Shown here in pieces: positions 23,561 through 33,315 of a stretch of 64,000 bases of DNA. The stretch comes from Palaemon carinicauda (Eukaryota; Arthropoda; Malacostraca; Decapoda; Palaemonidae): positions 77,686,094 to 77,750,093 of the forward strand of contig NC_090745.1 in the NCBI RefSeq assembly GCF_036898095.1, read 5' to 3'. A program made the position numbers and the translations under genes. The notes beneath the pieces are model-generated. The model ran no database searches, was not told the DNA's origin, and worked only from the letters and a program-made list of their open reading frames with translations. Every line of letters begins with the position of its first letter. Positions within the stretch are counted from its first letter, which is position 1.

Positions 23561-26500
23561 TTGATTAATTGATTGTTTTGGAGTTGACAGACATCCTCAC
23601 ATCTAAGGTCATTAGAGCTGACATTACTTATCAATAAAAAATAAAAGGTAATTCAAATTAAAACAATAAAAACAAAGATGTCCTAATAGAATTAAAATAG
23701 CTTTCAGAAGACCTACTTCTGAAATAAATCCAAAAATACTGCTGGCATAGTACAACACATCATGTACAAAAATCTTGGCAAGGATGACACAAACATCCTC
23801 ACCTCAAGACTCGAACAAATATCTGTTTCCTACAGTGCTAAAAGGGGGCATTAGGTCAACAAATGCCTCACTGTTAAGGGTATCAAACACTCGTCCCAAT
23901 ATGGCTGCTGTTGGCCAGTCATCAGAACATCGTGTCAACTAAGTGTGACCAATACGAAAACAAATGAGAGTAGTCTCCCACTTTAGGGGCATCATGCTAT
24001 ACCTCCAAGGAGATACGACATTAGTTATTTCTCTCATCTTATTCCTAAATAAACTATCCCAATCCTGTTGCCAATTAATATGAAACAAATTCTTAATCCT
24101 AGGCAAAAAAACAAATCATGAAAATAGGATTGGATACTTTCTTGGTAGCAACTCGGCTGCAGCATTCTTTGCCAGTGAATCTGCTCTCTAATTTCCATCC
24201 AGTAAATTTGAACTATCATACCTCTCAAACCAACACTGAAAAGCCACTCTTAATTTTCTTAAAGTAACTAGTTAATGGAATTCAAAAGTTCTAAAGTTTT
24301 TAGGACACGCCTTGCATCACTAAAAATTATAAAATTGCCCTCCTCTTTTATTGCTATTTTTTTCAAGAGCAGTTAGTATGCCATATAATTTGACAGTAAA
24401 TATAGAGGATACTACGGAGAGAGCACCTCTATAATTGAAGGTACTACTTTATACTCCAAATCAAATGCCAGCATCAGATTTAAAGCCATCAGTATATATA
24501 TATGGCTATTCCCAATATTCTTCAACATGTTCCATAAAAAGAAACCTGATTTTAAAATGAAATATTTACAGAAATACATCTCTAGTAATTTCCATGGATG
24601 TGTTGGTGATATCCTAAATGGAAGAACTCTATTTCTTGCTAAACCAAGACTGTTTATTAACTGTTTTACCGGAAAACCATAAGGTTAACGAGAATTTGGA
24701 TGAAACTCAAAATATCTACAATGCGTTACTAGATGTGCAGTCAGATATGCTAAAAAGTTAGGAAGTCTTTGCAATCTAAACAAATAACGAACAACAGAAG
24801 ACCTTAAGAAAAGGTCTAAAGGTAATTTTCCAGTGTCAACAAAAAGGCTTGGGATAAGTTAAGTTCTAAAAGCTCCTGATACCAATCTGATACCAGTTTG
24901 CTGTATCGAATCTAAAATCTTTAATTGGGTTGAGGGGGGAGGGGTCTGAGGAGTAGGTCACGCCCATAACTAATTTCTGAAACAAATAAAAGCCTTCTAT
25001 ATCTTCAGAATAATTTTGCAGTCTGCCCCCATGACGAATGAGTCAATAATTTTAAAATATTCAAAGCATCAAGGCATTTGGGAAGTCCATGTCACAATAC
25101 AATCGAATATCAAGCCTAAAAACCTAGCTTTACTTACCCTTGGGATCCGAGAGCATTTAATATACAGATCAAAGTCTGGATGTACTTTCTAAATACGACA
25201 GAAAAGGACAACAGTAGTTTTGCTTATCGAAAACTTGAATCCATATCATCCTACTGAATAATTTTGTCAAGCGCAAGTTGGAGTTTTCTCTCAACCATTA
25301 GCATTTTAGCTCCAACAAAAGATGTGGAGAGATCATCTACAAAGAGTGTTGAAAGAGTCTTGTGGAATGACAAAGAATATTCCATTAAGGTAATCCAAAT
25401 AATGTTACACTTAGCACAGTACCCTGAGAGACTCCTCCTTCCTGGCATTTCCTCTCTAGCAGAGTTTTACATACCCTTAATTGAAAAAATCAATGTGGAA
25501 TAAATGATTGAATGGACAATGGTAGCTCTCCTCTCAATCCCAATTTATGAATAGTTTTAAGAATACTATGTCTTCATGCAGTATCATATGCCTTTTCAAA
25601 GCCTTAAAAATTGTTAAATGGTCCTGTTTGAAAGAAAAGCCTTCACAGATAAATGAACTGATAGGTGATAAAATGCCTTCCTTCTCCAGTTGCCACATTA
25701 TGTCTTGCAAATATCATCTTCTCCATAAATATACATTAAGAAAATGTCAATGCAATTTGTCGAAAGTTTACTGCTAAAAACTTATCATTATTGGCTTTTA
25801 AAAAGGCTAAAATAATGACTAGTGCCCATACACTTGGATAACTATGATCATGCATTATGATGTTAATAATGCTTAAGATAAATAACTTAGTATTACAAGG
25901 TATGTGTTGAGATACTACCGTTAGAGTGTTATGGGGTACTTTGATTGGAAAGAAAGTAATAAATTGTATCCTTCTCTCTGGTTACGGTTTATTTTGCTTT
26001 TACCTACACATACACCGAATAGTCTGGCCTATTCTCTACATATTCTCCTCTGTCCTCATACACCTGACAACACTGATACTACCAAAATCTTCTTAAACCA
26101 AGGGGTTAACTACTGCACTGTAATTGTTCAGTGGCCACTTTCCTCTTGGTAAGGGTAGAAGAGAGACACTTTAGTTATGGTAAAAAGCTCTTTAAGGAGA
26201 AGGACACTCCAAAATCAAACCCTTGTTCTCTAGTCTTGGATAGTGCTATAGCCTCTATACTATCGCCTTCCACTGTCTTGGGTTAGAGTTCTCTTGCTTG
26301 AGGGTACACTCGGGCACACTATCTTCTTTCTCTTCCTCTTGTTTTCTTCAAGATTTTGTAGTTTATATGGGAAAAATTTATTGTAATGTTGTTACTGTTC
26401 TTATGTCCATGGGCTTATAGCATCTTGTTTTTCCAATTAGGGTTGTAGTTTAGCAAGTAATAATAATAATATGGAACTCAACCGGGTCCAGGCCTGTATC

Positions 26501-27740
26501 ATTGCAAGTAACAAGAGAGGAATCACATTCCCTTTCAGTAAAAGGAGCATTATAAGATTTTTCATTTTCTGTTGCAAAACTTAGTATTTTCTGTTCTTCA
26601 ATGTTTGTTTACTGGTGACCAAGAGCTGGTTCACACTTGCATGATACATTTGAGAATTGATTGGCTAAGCCATTGCTAACCTCAGTTTCTCTAGTTACAT
26701 ACTGACCGTTCACCTTCAACACTGGTGGTGGGTTGGGGGTAAATTTCCCTATCTTTTTTACTTTGCTCCATACAGAAGATGGTGGTGTTCTACTGTTGAC
26801 TTGCGAAAGAAATATATCCATGACTAGCGCCTAACTTATTTCATTGCAAGGCAGAATAGTGTTCTATATTTTTATATAGTCAAATTATCCTCATTACTAT
26901 GTCTGGGCAGTCAAGTCAAAGAATTTTTAATCATCTCCTGCAGTTTGTAGAGTTCCACTGATTAATTCTATGGCATCATCAATACTTTCAAACTGTTCTG
27001 CATTCCCTTCAACTTCAATTACTCCCAAAATCTATTTCAGTCCACCTTGCCAATGTTCCATCGTGCAATCTCTGTAAGGGTGGACTATTATTCATATTTA
27101 TTGTTCTCCAATCAAAATCGAGCAGGAACTTGGAGCTAGTAATTAAAAGCTCACTGCCTGACAACGTACCTGTCTAAATATGAATGTTTGTGGCTCACCT
27201 GTATTAAGAAGGCCCACATAATTTTCCACAATTGGTGATATAATATTGCCCCTTGTGTTTGCTAAAACACCGCTCCATAAAAGATGTCTGCCTTTCAAAT
27301 CTCCTATTGAGAGAAAAGGTTGAAAGAGTTCTTGAATTAACTCAACCAAATTATCATATGGAATGTCATTTGTACAGAAGAGAAAAAATGGTTTATCTTC
27401 TTCCTATATCAATTCGTACAAGAGCTGCCTGCAGGCGTATAAGAATTGACAAACATATTTGGGGAAAATCTCGATGAATGTGTATGGGACAATCGTCATT
27501 TCTCCCTACTCATTGATCATATATTGTCCTATAGCTAATATATTCCCGAGTACAAGGAACATTTTCATCAATTTTGCTCTGCTGCAGACATATAATTAAG
27601 GGGGAATGCTCCTGAATGAAGACCTTAAGTTCTTCATATTAAGCCCTCAAATCTTCCCAATTCCACTATAATACTGAGGAGAAAATGAAATTTACTTTTT
27701 GGAAGATTCCTCAAAAGTCTTCCTATCAGGATTTTTTTTA
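23561..27740 (-). mobile_element. Old, diverged family-1 LINE copy (3' part to end of ORF1)
   Basis: The 3' tail is a degenerate (TTGA)n-type run at 23561-23575, followed by the family 3' UTR (CACATCTAAGGTCATT). Sequence collinear with the intact copy then runs through the zinc motif, RNase H, RT (25251-25448 encodes SLSFHKTLSTLFVDDLSTSF with the FVDD box) and endonuclease (about 26870-27660, with LFQPFLSIGDLKGRHLLW). It ends near 27740 inside the ORF1 tail. Divergence from the intact copy is much greater than among the 29-43 kb copies, and many small gaps are visible. It is split at 25890-26471 by a (TAA)-tailed retroposon. No ORF is functional. Confidence 0.8.
25890..26471 (+). mobile_element. 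(TAA)-tailed retroposon, longest copy
   Basis: Family-1 LINE sequence stops near 25890 and resumes at 26472, so this roughly 580-bp block was inserted into it. Its right half repeats the 7190-7512 sequence (GTTCTCTTGCTTGAGGGTAC, CTTGTTTTTCCAATTAGGGT) and ends in a short (TAA)n tail. The left half (TGTAATTGTTCAGTGGCCAC, AGGAGAAGGACACTCCAAAA) is a sequence I recall as common in decapods. There is no ORF of note, so it is either a SINE or the 3' part of a LINE. Confidence 0.7.
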
Positions 27741-28098
27741 ATTGTTGGGAGTGTCTGATACTCTCTTTGTGAAAGTGTGACTCATGCATGCAAGCAACCA
27801 ATTAACTATTCCAATTGCCAAATACTAGCCCAAACATCCAATAGCTATTCTCTACCTACCATATAATACGTGTTAGCATGATGTAGCCGAAAGGCGTGTA
27901 AAGGGGGAGGGGTCTTAGTGGTTTAGCTGTAGTCAAAGATATTTTACGTTTCATTATCAGATTACAACATGATCCCCCGCACAATGCAGTATTCAACTCT
28001 AAAACTAAGCATTGCTAAATTTAAGGTTCAGCTTCTAAAGACGAGGAATGTGTGTTCGGTAGTGGGGGGGGGGAAACTCAATTGGCGTTGTATCCTAA
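27741..28098. other. Unassigned stretch
   Basis: Nothing is recognised. A G9 run lies near 28064-28072. Confidence 0.4.
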
Positions 28099-28465
28099 AA
28101 ACTTGCAGCACAAACATATAAAGCCTACCCGTACAGTGATATTGTGAACAGTCTAAGGAAGCCCTTTAATTTAAGCCAGTGCATTCGTGAAGACCACCAT
28201 CCCATTGTAAGTGTCATCTTGCGGAAACCACCAAGTGTACCATGCATAGCCACATTGATGACCCAGTATTCTTATGATAATGACAGTGACAGAAAACTTT
28301 GATTGTATGTGACTACTTCAAAGGATACTCACTTTGTCATGAACTTGCAAAATGATACGACTGAGGCACGTGTTTTAAACTTTAAGAGGTGTCTACATGA
28401 ATTGGAACATACTGCACTTCAAAAGGGAAATGAAAAACGTCAATATCTACGCCATCCCCATTGAA
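28099..28465 (+). pseudogene. Unassigned coding-like remnant
   Basis: One frame is open for about 120 codons except for a single TGA near 28303. Legible parts are AYPYSDIVNSLRKPFNLSQC, then YVTTSKDTHFVMNLQ and FKRCLHELEHTALQKGNEK. I do not recognise the family. It sits directly upstream of, and on the same strand as, the virus-like gene remnants, so it may be part of the same locus. Base composition is less AT-rich than its flanks, which fits former coding sequence. Confidence 0.3.
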
Positions 28466-28837
28466 ATCTCATTTATTCAAGAGAATTTACTAGTTTGTTT
28501 AAACAAAAAATTGTGTAAGAACTGCCCATTAGTGTTTTTTATCTTCAAGTTAAATGTTCTTCTCATTCTGCGAATGAGAATAATTATGTAAAAGGAGTGG
28601 TATTTGAATGTATTTATTTTCTAATTTATTCAAGTAAATTTGCCCATTTATTTAGACAAAAAACATTTACGGTGTAAGATTCCCCATTTGTACTTTCATC
28701 TTATAGTTAAATGGCCTCCTGATTCTGTGATTAAGAACAATTATTTAATAGACGCTTCGTTAATAAAAAGTCTTATGTAAATTTTGGTTTGAATATACCT
28801 GTCTCATCTTAAGTACTTCAGTTATCTGTTAGTTGCA

Positions 28838-29057
28838 ATGGCTGGAGACAGTTGTATCGGAACACTGACATCTCTGGGGAATAGGGATATATTCACTAAA
28901 AATAAAGCAGGCAGCTTTACAAACAACCTCCAAGATAGTAAAAAATTTAATCCTAATTTGGAGCATGAAGTAGCCCTTGTCAATATCCATAACCCAAATG
29001 AAATTTATGGTTTTGTCAGTGGTGAAGTTGATACAAGAATAAAAATAATTAATACGA
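28838..29057 (+). pseudogene. Virus-like locus gene 1, copy 1, left part (split by LINE nest)
   Basis: A 73-codon segment starts MAGDSCIGTLTSLGNRDIF and contains HEVALVNIHNPNEIYGFV. The pattern is a beta-strand-like 'VALVxIxxP' motif after a short N-terminal part. It resembles the start of uncharacterised invertebrate proteins found beside F54H12.2-like genes, in my recollection often in virus- or Maverick-like integrations. The reading frame is cut at 29057 by the outer LINE and resumes at 43410. A second copy lacking the insertion lies at 43861. The assignment rests on pattern memory. An alternative is an unrelated lineage-specific gene. Confidence 0.45.
29046..29057. repeat. Target-site duplication of the outer LINE, left copy
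   Basis: TAATTAATACGA here is repeated exactly at 43398-43409 on the other side of the nest. The uninterrupted homologous site at about 44061-44080 reads AATTAATACAAAAGTGCG. Confidence 0.9.
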
Positions 29058-29214
29058 TTGATTGATTGATTGATTTAAAGTTTTCAGGCATCCTGACATC
29101 TAAGGTCATTGACGCCGGTAACATTTAATTTATGTATACAAAAATAAAAAATAAAATAAAATAAAAAATAAAAGAGTATTCAATTAAAATCATAAAAGTT
29201 GAATGTCATAAAAG

Positions 29215-29463
29215 TTAAATATTTTTCAGAAGACCTGCTTCTGAAATAAATCTAAAAATGCCACTTGCATGATAGGACACATCATTTCCAAGGATCTTGG
29301 CAAGGATGAACCTGTCACCCTCACCTCGAGCCTCAAACAAATATCTATTCCTTAAGTTGTTATAATTGGGGCATTCGGTCAACAAATGCCTTACTGTAAG
29401 AGGTACTAAACAGTCGTCACAATACTGTGGGTGTTGGCCCTTCAGCAGAAACTCGTGTGTCAA
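29215..29463 (-). pseudogene. Outer LINE ORF2, C-terminal segment
   Basis: The segment encodes the post-RNase H zinc region (YCDDCLVPLTVRHLLTECP) and the tail GIFRFISEAGLLKNI, ending at the family's usual stop. It is separated from the rest of its ORF2 (starting at 35929) by the 6.4-kb inner element. Confidence 0.85.
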
Positions 29464-29473
29464 CCGAGTGTGA
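29461..29473. repeat. Target-site duplication of the inner full-length LINE, left copy
   Basis: CAACCGAGTGTGA is repeated exactly at 35916-35928. In copies without the insertion (for example near 39411) the same bases run straight on into CCAATACGGAGACGAC. Confidence 0.95.
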
Positions 29474-29607
29474 TTGATTGATTGATTGATTGAAAGTTTT
29501 CTGGCATCCTGACATCTAAGGTCATTGACGCCGATACCATTTACTGTATATGAAAATTAAAAGAGGATTCGATTAAAACCATAAAAATTAAGAGGTCATT
29601 AAAATAG
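29474..29607 (-). promoter_or_regulatory. LINE 3' UTR with conserved hairpins and (TCAA)n tail
   Basis: Every copy keeps two foldable elements. TTCAGAAG-ACCTG-CTTCTGAA (8-bp perfect arms) overlaps the ORF2 stop at about 29618-29638. A GGCGTC/GATGCC stem with an inner GAC/GTC pair lies at about 29504-29533. The tail then repeats TCAA. In LINEs, 3' structures and tails of this kind are recognised by the element's RT for target-primed reverse transcription. That role here is inference. Confidence 0.6.
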
Positions 29608-32600
29608 TTAAATAGTTTTCAGAAGACCTGCTTCTGAAATAAATCTAAAAATTCCGCTCGCATAGTAAGACACATGTCCAAGAATCTTGGCAAGGATAAA
29701 CCTGCCATCCTCACCTCGAGCCTCAAACAGATATCTATTTCTTAAGTTAGTAAAATTAGGGCATTCGGTCAACAAATGCCTCACTGTTAAAGGTACTAAG
29801 CAGTCCTCGCAATATGGTTGGTGTTGGCCCTTCAGCAGAAACTCGTGTGTCAACCGTGTGTGACCAATACGGAGACGACAAAGAGTCGTCTCCCATTTTC
29901 GGGGAATCATGTTATACCTCCAAGGTGATATGATATTTGTTACTTCCCTCATTTTATTGCCATCTTGACTGTCCCAGTGCTGTTGCCATTTATCACAAAC
30001 CAATTTCTTGATGTAAGGTAGGAGATCGTTACATGGAATGGGATACCTCCTTGGTAGCAACTCGGATGCCGCATTCTTCGCCAGTAAATCTGCCTTCTCA
30101 TTCCCAGACACACCTACATGTGCTGGAACCCAACAAAATCGAACAGTTATACCTTTCCGTCCAATAATAAAAAGCCATTCTAAAATCTTTAAAACTAGAG
30201 GGTTACTAGAATTAAAAACTTCTAAAGCTTGAAGAACACTCCTTGCATCACTAAAAATTGTAAAATTACCCTCCTTTTCCAAAGCTATTTTCTCAATAGC
30301 GGTTAATATGCCATACAGTTCGGCAGTAAATATGGAAGCTGTTAGAGGAAGTGCACCTCTACAATTAAAATCATTACTATGTACTCCAAATCCAACGCCA
30401 GCATCAGATTTGGAGCCATCAGTATATATAAAAGTCGATCCCCTATGTTCTTCGACATGTTCCATAAAAAGAGACCTGGATTCTAAGTCAGTCATATTCT
30501 TCTTAACTCCAATAAAGTATTTACAAAAAGATATGTCAGGTAATTTCCATGGAGGCGTTGATGATACCTTGAATGGAAGTACCTTATTTCTGATTATATC
30601 CAGACTATTTAAAAATCGTTTCACCCGAAAGCCATAAGGTTGAGGAGATTTTGGGTGCAACTCAAAGTATGATGCGTGTCTTACAAGGCTTGCAGTCTGA
30701 AAGGCTAGAGAGCTAGGGAGTCTTTGCAATCTAAACCAATACCGAAGAATGGAAGACATTCGGTAAAGGTCTAGAGGTAACTCTCCAGCATCAACAAGGA
30801 GACTTGGGATAGGCGAGGTTTTAAAAGCTCCAGTAGATAATCTAATACCTGCATGATGTATCGAGTCTAATATTTTTAACCGGCTTGGGGTGGCTGAAGA
30901 ATATACCTCACAACCATAACTAATTTTGGAAAAAATCAAGGCCTTGTATAATTTTAAAATAGTATTGCGGTCTGCCCCCCATGATGTATGGGACAATACT
31001 TTTAAGATATTCAGAGCTTCAACACATTTAGCTTTTAGCGCTTTTAGGTGAGAAACCCATGTAAGTCTACAGTCAAATATCAAACCTAAAAATTTGGTTT
31101 CCGATACACATGGTATCCGTTGACCTTTAATGTATATATCCGGGTCTGGATGTACTCCCCGGATACGACAAAAATGGACAATGGTAGTTTTACTTGTCGA
31201 GAACTTAAATCCATTCATGTCAGCCCACTGGATAATTTTATCAATAGAGAGTTGGATTTTTCTCTCAACCATTGCCATTCTAGTGCCAGCAAATGATATT
31301 GAGAGATCATCCACAAATAGTGTTGAGAGAACATCCTGGGGAATGGCTGAGGATATCCCATTAATTGCTAGTGCAAAAAGGGTTACACTCAGCACACTGC
31401 CCTGAGGAACTCCTTCTTCCTGGCACTTACTCTCTGATAGAGTTTCCCCCACTCTCACTTGAAAAACTCTACGTGAAAGAAATGCCTGAATAAATAGTGG
31501 CAGCTCTCCTCTCAATCCCAATTCATGAATGGTTTTAAGAATACCATATCTCCATGTGGTATCATATGCCTTTTCAAGGTCAAAAAATACTGTAACATGG
31601 TGCTGTTTGGAAGCAAAGGCTTCACAAATAGATGACTCAAGTCGTATCAACACATCAGTCGTTGAGTGCATTTTTCGGAATCCACATTGAATCGGTGATA
31701 AAATACCTTTCTTTTCAAGGTACCATATCAGCCTTGCATTGACCATCTTCTCCATGATTTTACATAAACAAGATGTCAATGCAATAGGACGATAGTTTGC
31801 TGCTAAAAACTTGTCTTTACCGGGTTTTAAAAAGGCTAAAATAATGGCTAGTTCCCAAACTCTTGGGTAACTATGATCATGCCATATTCTATTAATAATG
31901 CTTAAAATAAATAGCTTTGTATTAAAATGTACATGTTTAATCATTGCATATGGAATTCCATCGGGTCCAGGGGCTGTATCGTTGCAATGAGCAAGTGCGG
32001 AATCAAATTCTCTTTCAGTGAAAGGAGAATTATACGACTCTTCCCTTCTTGTTGCAAAATTTAAAATTTTCTTTTCTTCAGTGCTCCTATACTGGTGACC
32101 AGGGGCTCCTTCACACTTGCTGGATACATTTGAAAAATGATTAGCCAGGGCATTGCTAACTTCATTTGCTTCAGTTACATACTGGCCATTCACCCTCAAC
32201 ACTGGTGGTGGGTTGGGGGTGAATTTGCCAGCTATCTTTTTTACTTTCCTCCACACAGAAGATGGTGGTGTTCTACTGTTAATGGAGGAAACAAAAGACA
32301 TCCATGACTGGCGCCTTGCTTCTTTCATGGCACGACGGAACTGTGCTCTACATTTCTTGTACATTATTAAATTCTCATCAGTTCTGCGTCTACGCAATCG
32401 TGTTAGAGATCTTCTTGTGGCTCTGTGGAGTGCAGTTAGTTCTGAAGACCACCACGGGACTGGTCGTCGTTTGAATAACCCTGTTGTTTTGGGAATTGAA
32501 TTGACTCCTGCTGTATGAAGAGTTCCATTCAGTAGGTCTATGGCATCATCAACACTTTCAAACTGTTCTGCTCTCCCTTCGATTTCACTTAGCTCACAAA

Positions 32601-33315
32601 ATTTAACCCAGTCTGCCTTGTCTAGATTCCAACGTGGCGATCTTTGCAAAGGCGGACCCTTGTTGGTGTTTATAATGATTGGTGCATGATCACTAGTATG
32701 CCAATCATCTAATGTCCTCCAATCAAAATCAAGAAGGCAGTTAGAGCTTGCAATTGAAAGGTCAATGCATGACAAAGTACCTGTCTGAACATGGAAGTGT
32801 GTGGGCTCTCCGGTATTAAGGAGTCCCACATCCTCATTCTCCACAATTGATGAGATAATATTGCCCCTTGTGTTGGCCAAAACATCACCCCATAAAGGAT
32901 GTCTACCATTCATATCTCCCAGTAAGAGAAAAGGTTGAGGGAGTTGTTGAATGACCTCTGCTAAATCATCATATAAAATATTATCATTTGGAGGTAAGTA
33001 CAGAGAGCATATTGTATATTTTCTCCCTATATCAATTTGTACAACAACTGCCTGCAGGGTTGTACGTATAGACATGGGTATTTGGGGAACATCTCGACGA
33101 ATGTACATGAGACTTCCGCCATGGCTCCCTGCTTGTTGATTATATGGTGTTCTATAGCTAACATACTCTCGAGGACTAGGAGTGTTAGAATCAAGCATAC
33201 TTTCCTGTAGACATACAATTATGGGGGAATGCTCATGAATTAGGAGCTTAAGTTCTTCATATTTCGCCCTCAAACCCTGACAGTTCCATTGCAAAATGGA
33301 GGAGAAAACTATGGA
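29608..33315 (-). CDS. LINE ORF2 polyprotein: APE endonuclease, RT, RNase H, zinc motif
   Basis: The open frame gives 1228 residues counted from the TTG at 33294-33292. Residues 1-215 are an APE-like endonuclease (QWNCQG, CLQES, LLLGDMNGRH at 124-132, TSDHAPI at 200-206). RT spans about 480-745 (FLKPGKDKFLAANYRPIAL, GFRKMHSTTD, FFDLEKAYDT at 570-579, GVPQGSVLS, FVDD at 660-663). RNase H spans about 954-1075 (YTDGS with D958, E992 in AELYG, D1016 in SDARS, PAHVGVSGNEKAD with D1069). A C-x2-C-x7-H-x4-C motif follows at 1162-1178. All catalytic residues I can check are present. The protein would nick the target and copy its RNA in a nuclear RNP. No ATG precedes the endonuclease: the frame opens after a TAA at 33318-33316, four bases before the ORF1 TAG, so translation probably depends on reinitiation or a non-AUG start. 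Confidence 0.95.
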   Translation of the reverse strand, partial: SIVFSSILQWNCQGLRAKYEELKLLIHEHSPIIVCLQESMLDSNTPSPREYVSYRTPYNQQAGSHGGSLMYIRRDVPQIPMSIRTTLQAVVVQIDIGRKYTICSLYLPPNDNILYDDLAEVIQQLPQPFLLLGDMNGRHPLWGDVLANTRGNIISSIVENEDVGLLNTGEPTHFHVQTGTLSCIDLSIASSNCLLDFDWRTLDDWHTSDHAPIIINTNKGPPLQRSPRWNLDKADWVKFCELSEIEGRAEQFESVDDAIDLLNGTLHTAGVNSIPKTTGLFKRRPVPWWSSELTALHRATRRSLTRLRRRRTDENLIMYKKCRAQFRRAMKEARRQSWMSFVSSINSRTPPSSVWRKVKKIAGKFTPNPPPVLRVNGQYVTEANEVSNALANHFSNVSSKCEGAPGHQYRSTEEKKILNFATRREESYNSPFTEREFDSALAHCNDTAPGPDGIPYAMIKHVHFNTKLFILSIINRIWHDHSYPRVWELAIILAFLKPGKDKFLAANYRPIALTSCLCKIMEKMVNARLIWYLEKKGILSPIQCGFRKMHSTTDVLIRLESSICEAFASKQHHVTVFFDLEKAYDTTWRYGILKTIHELGLRGELPLFIQAFLSRRVFQVRVGETLSESKCQEEGVPQGSVLSVTLFALAINGISSAIPQDVLSTLFVDDLSISFAGTRMAMVERKIQLSIDKIIQWADMNGFKFSTSKTTIVHFCRIRGVHPDPDIYIKGQRIPCVSETKFLGLIFDCRLTWVSHLKALKAKCVEALNILKVLSHTSWGADRNTILKLYKALIFSKISYGCEVYSSATPSRLKILDSIHHAGIRLSTGAFKTSPIPSLLVDAGELPLDLYRMSSILRYWFRLQRLPSSLAFQTASLVRHASYFELHPKSPQPYGFRVKRFLNSLDIIRNKVLPFKVSSTPPWKLPDISFCKYFIGVKKNMTDLESRSLFMEHVEEHRGSTFIYTDGSKSDAGVGFGVHSNDFNCRGALPLTASIFTAELYGILTAIEKIALEKEGNFTIFSDARSVLQALEVFNSSNPLVLKILEWLFIIGRKGITVRFCWVPAHVGVSGNEKADLLAKNAASELLPRRYPIPCNDLLPYIKKLVCDKWQQHWDSQDGNKMREVTNIISPWRYNMIPRKWETTLCRLRIGHTRLTHEFLLKGQHQPYCEDCLVPLTVRHLLTECPNFTNLRNRYLFEARGEDGRFILAKILGHVSYYASGIFRFISEAGLLKTI

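Noticed and set aside
33027..33218. Antisense and shifted ORFs of 60-120 codons within the LINE ORFs
   Set aside because: They overlap the intact ORF1 and ORF2 and have no domain of their own.
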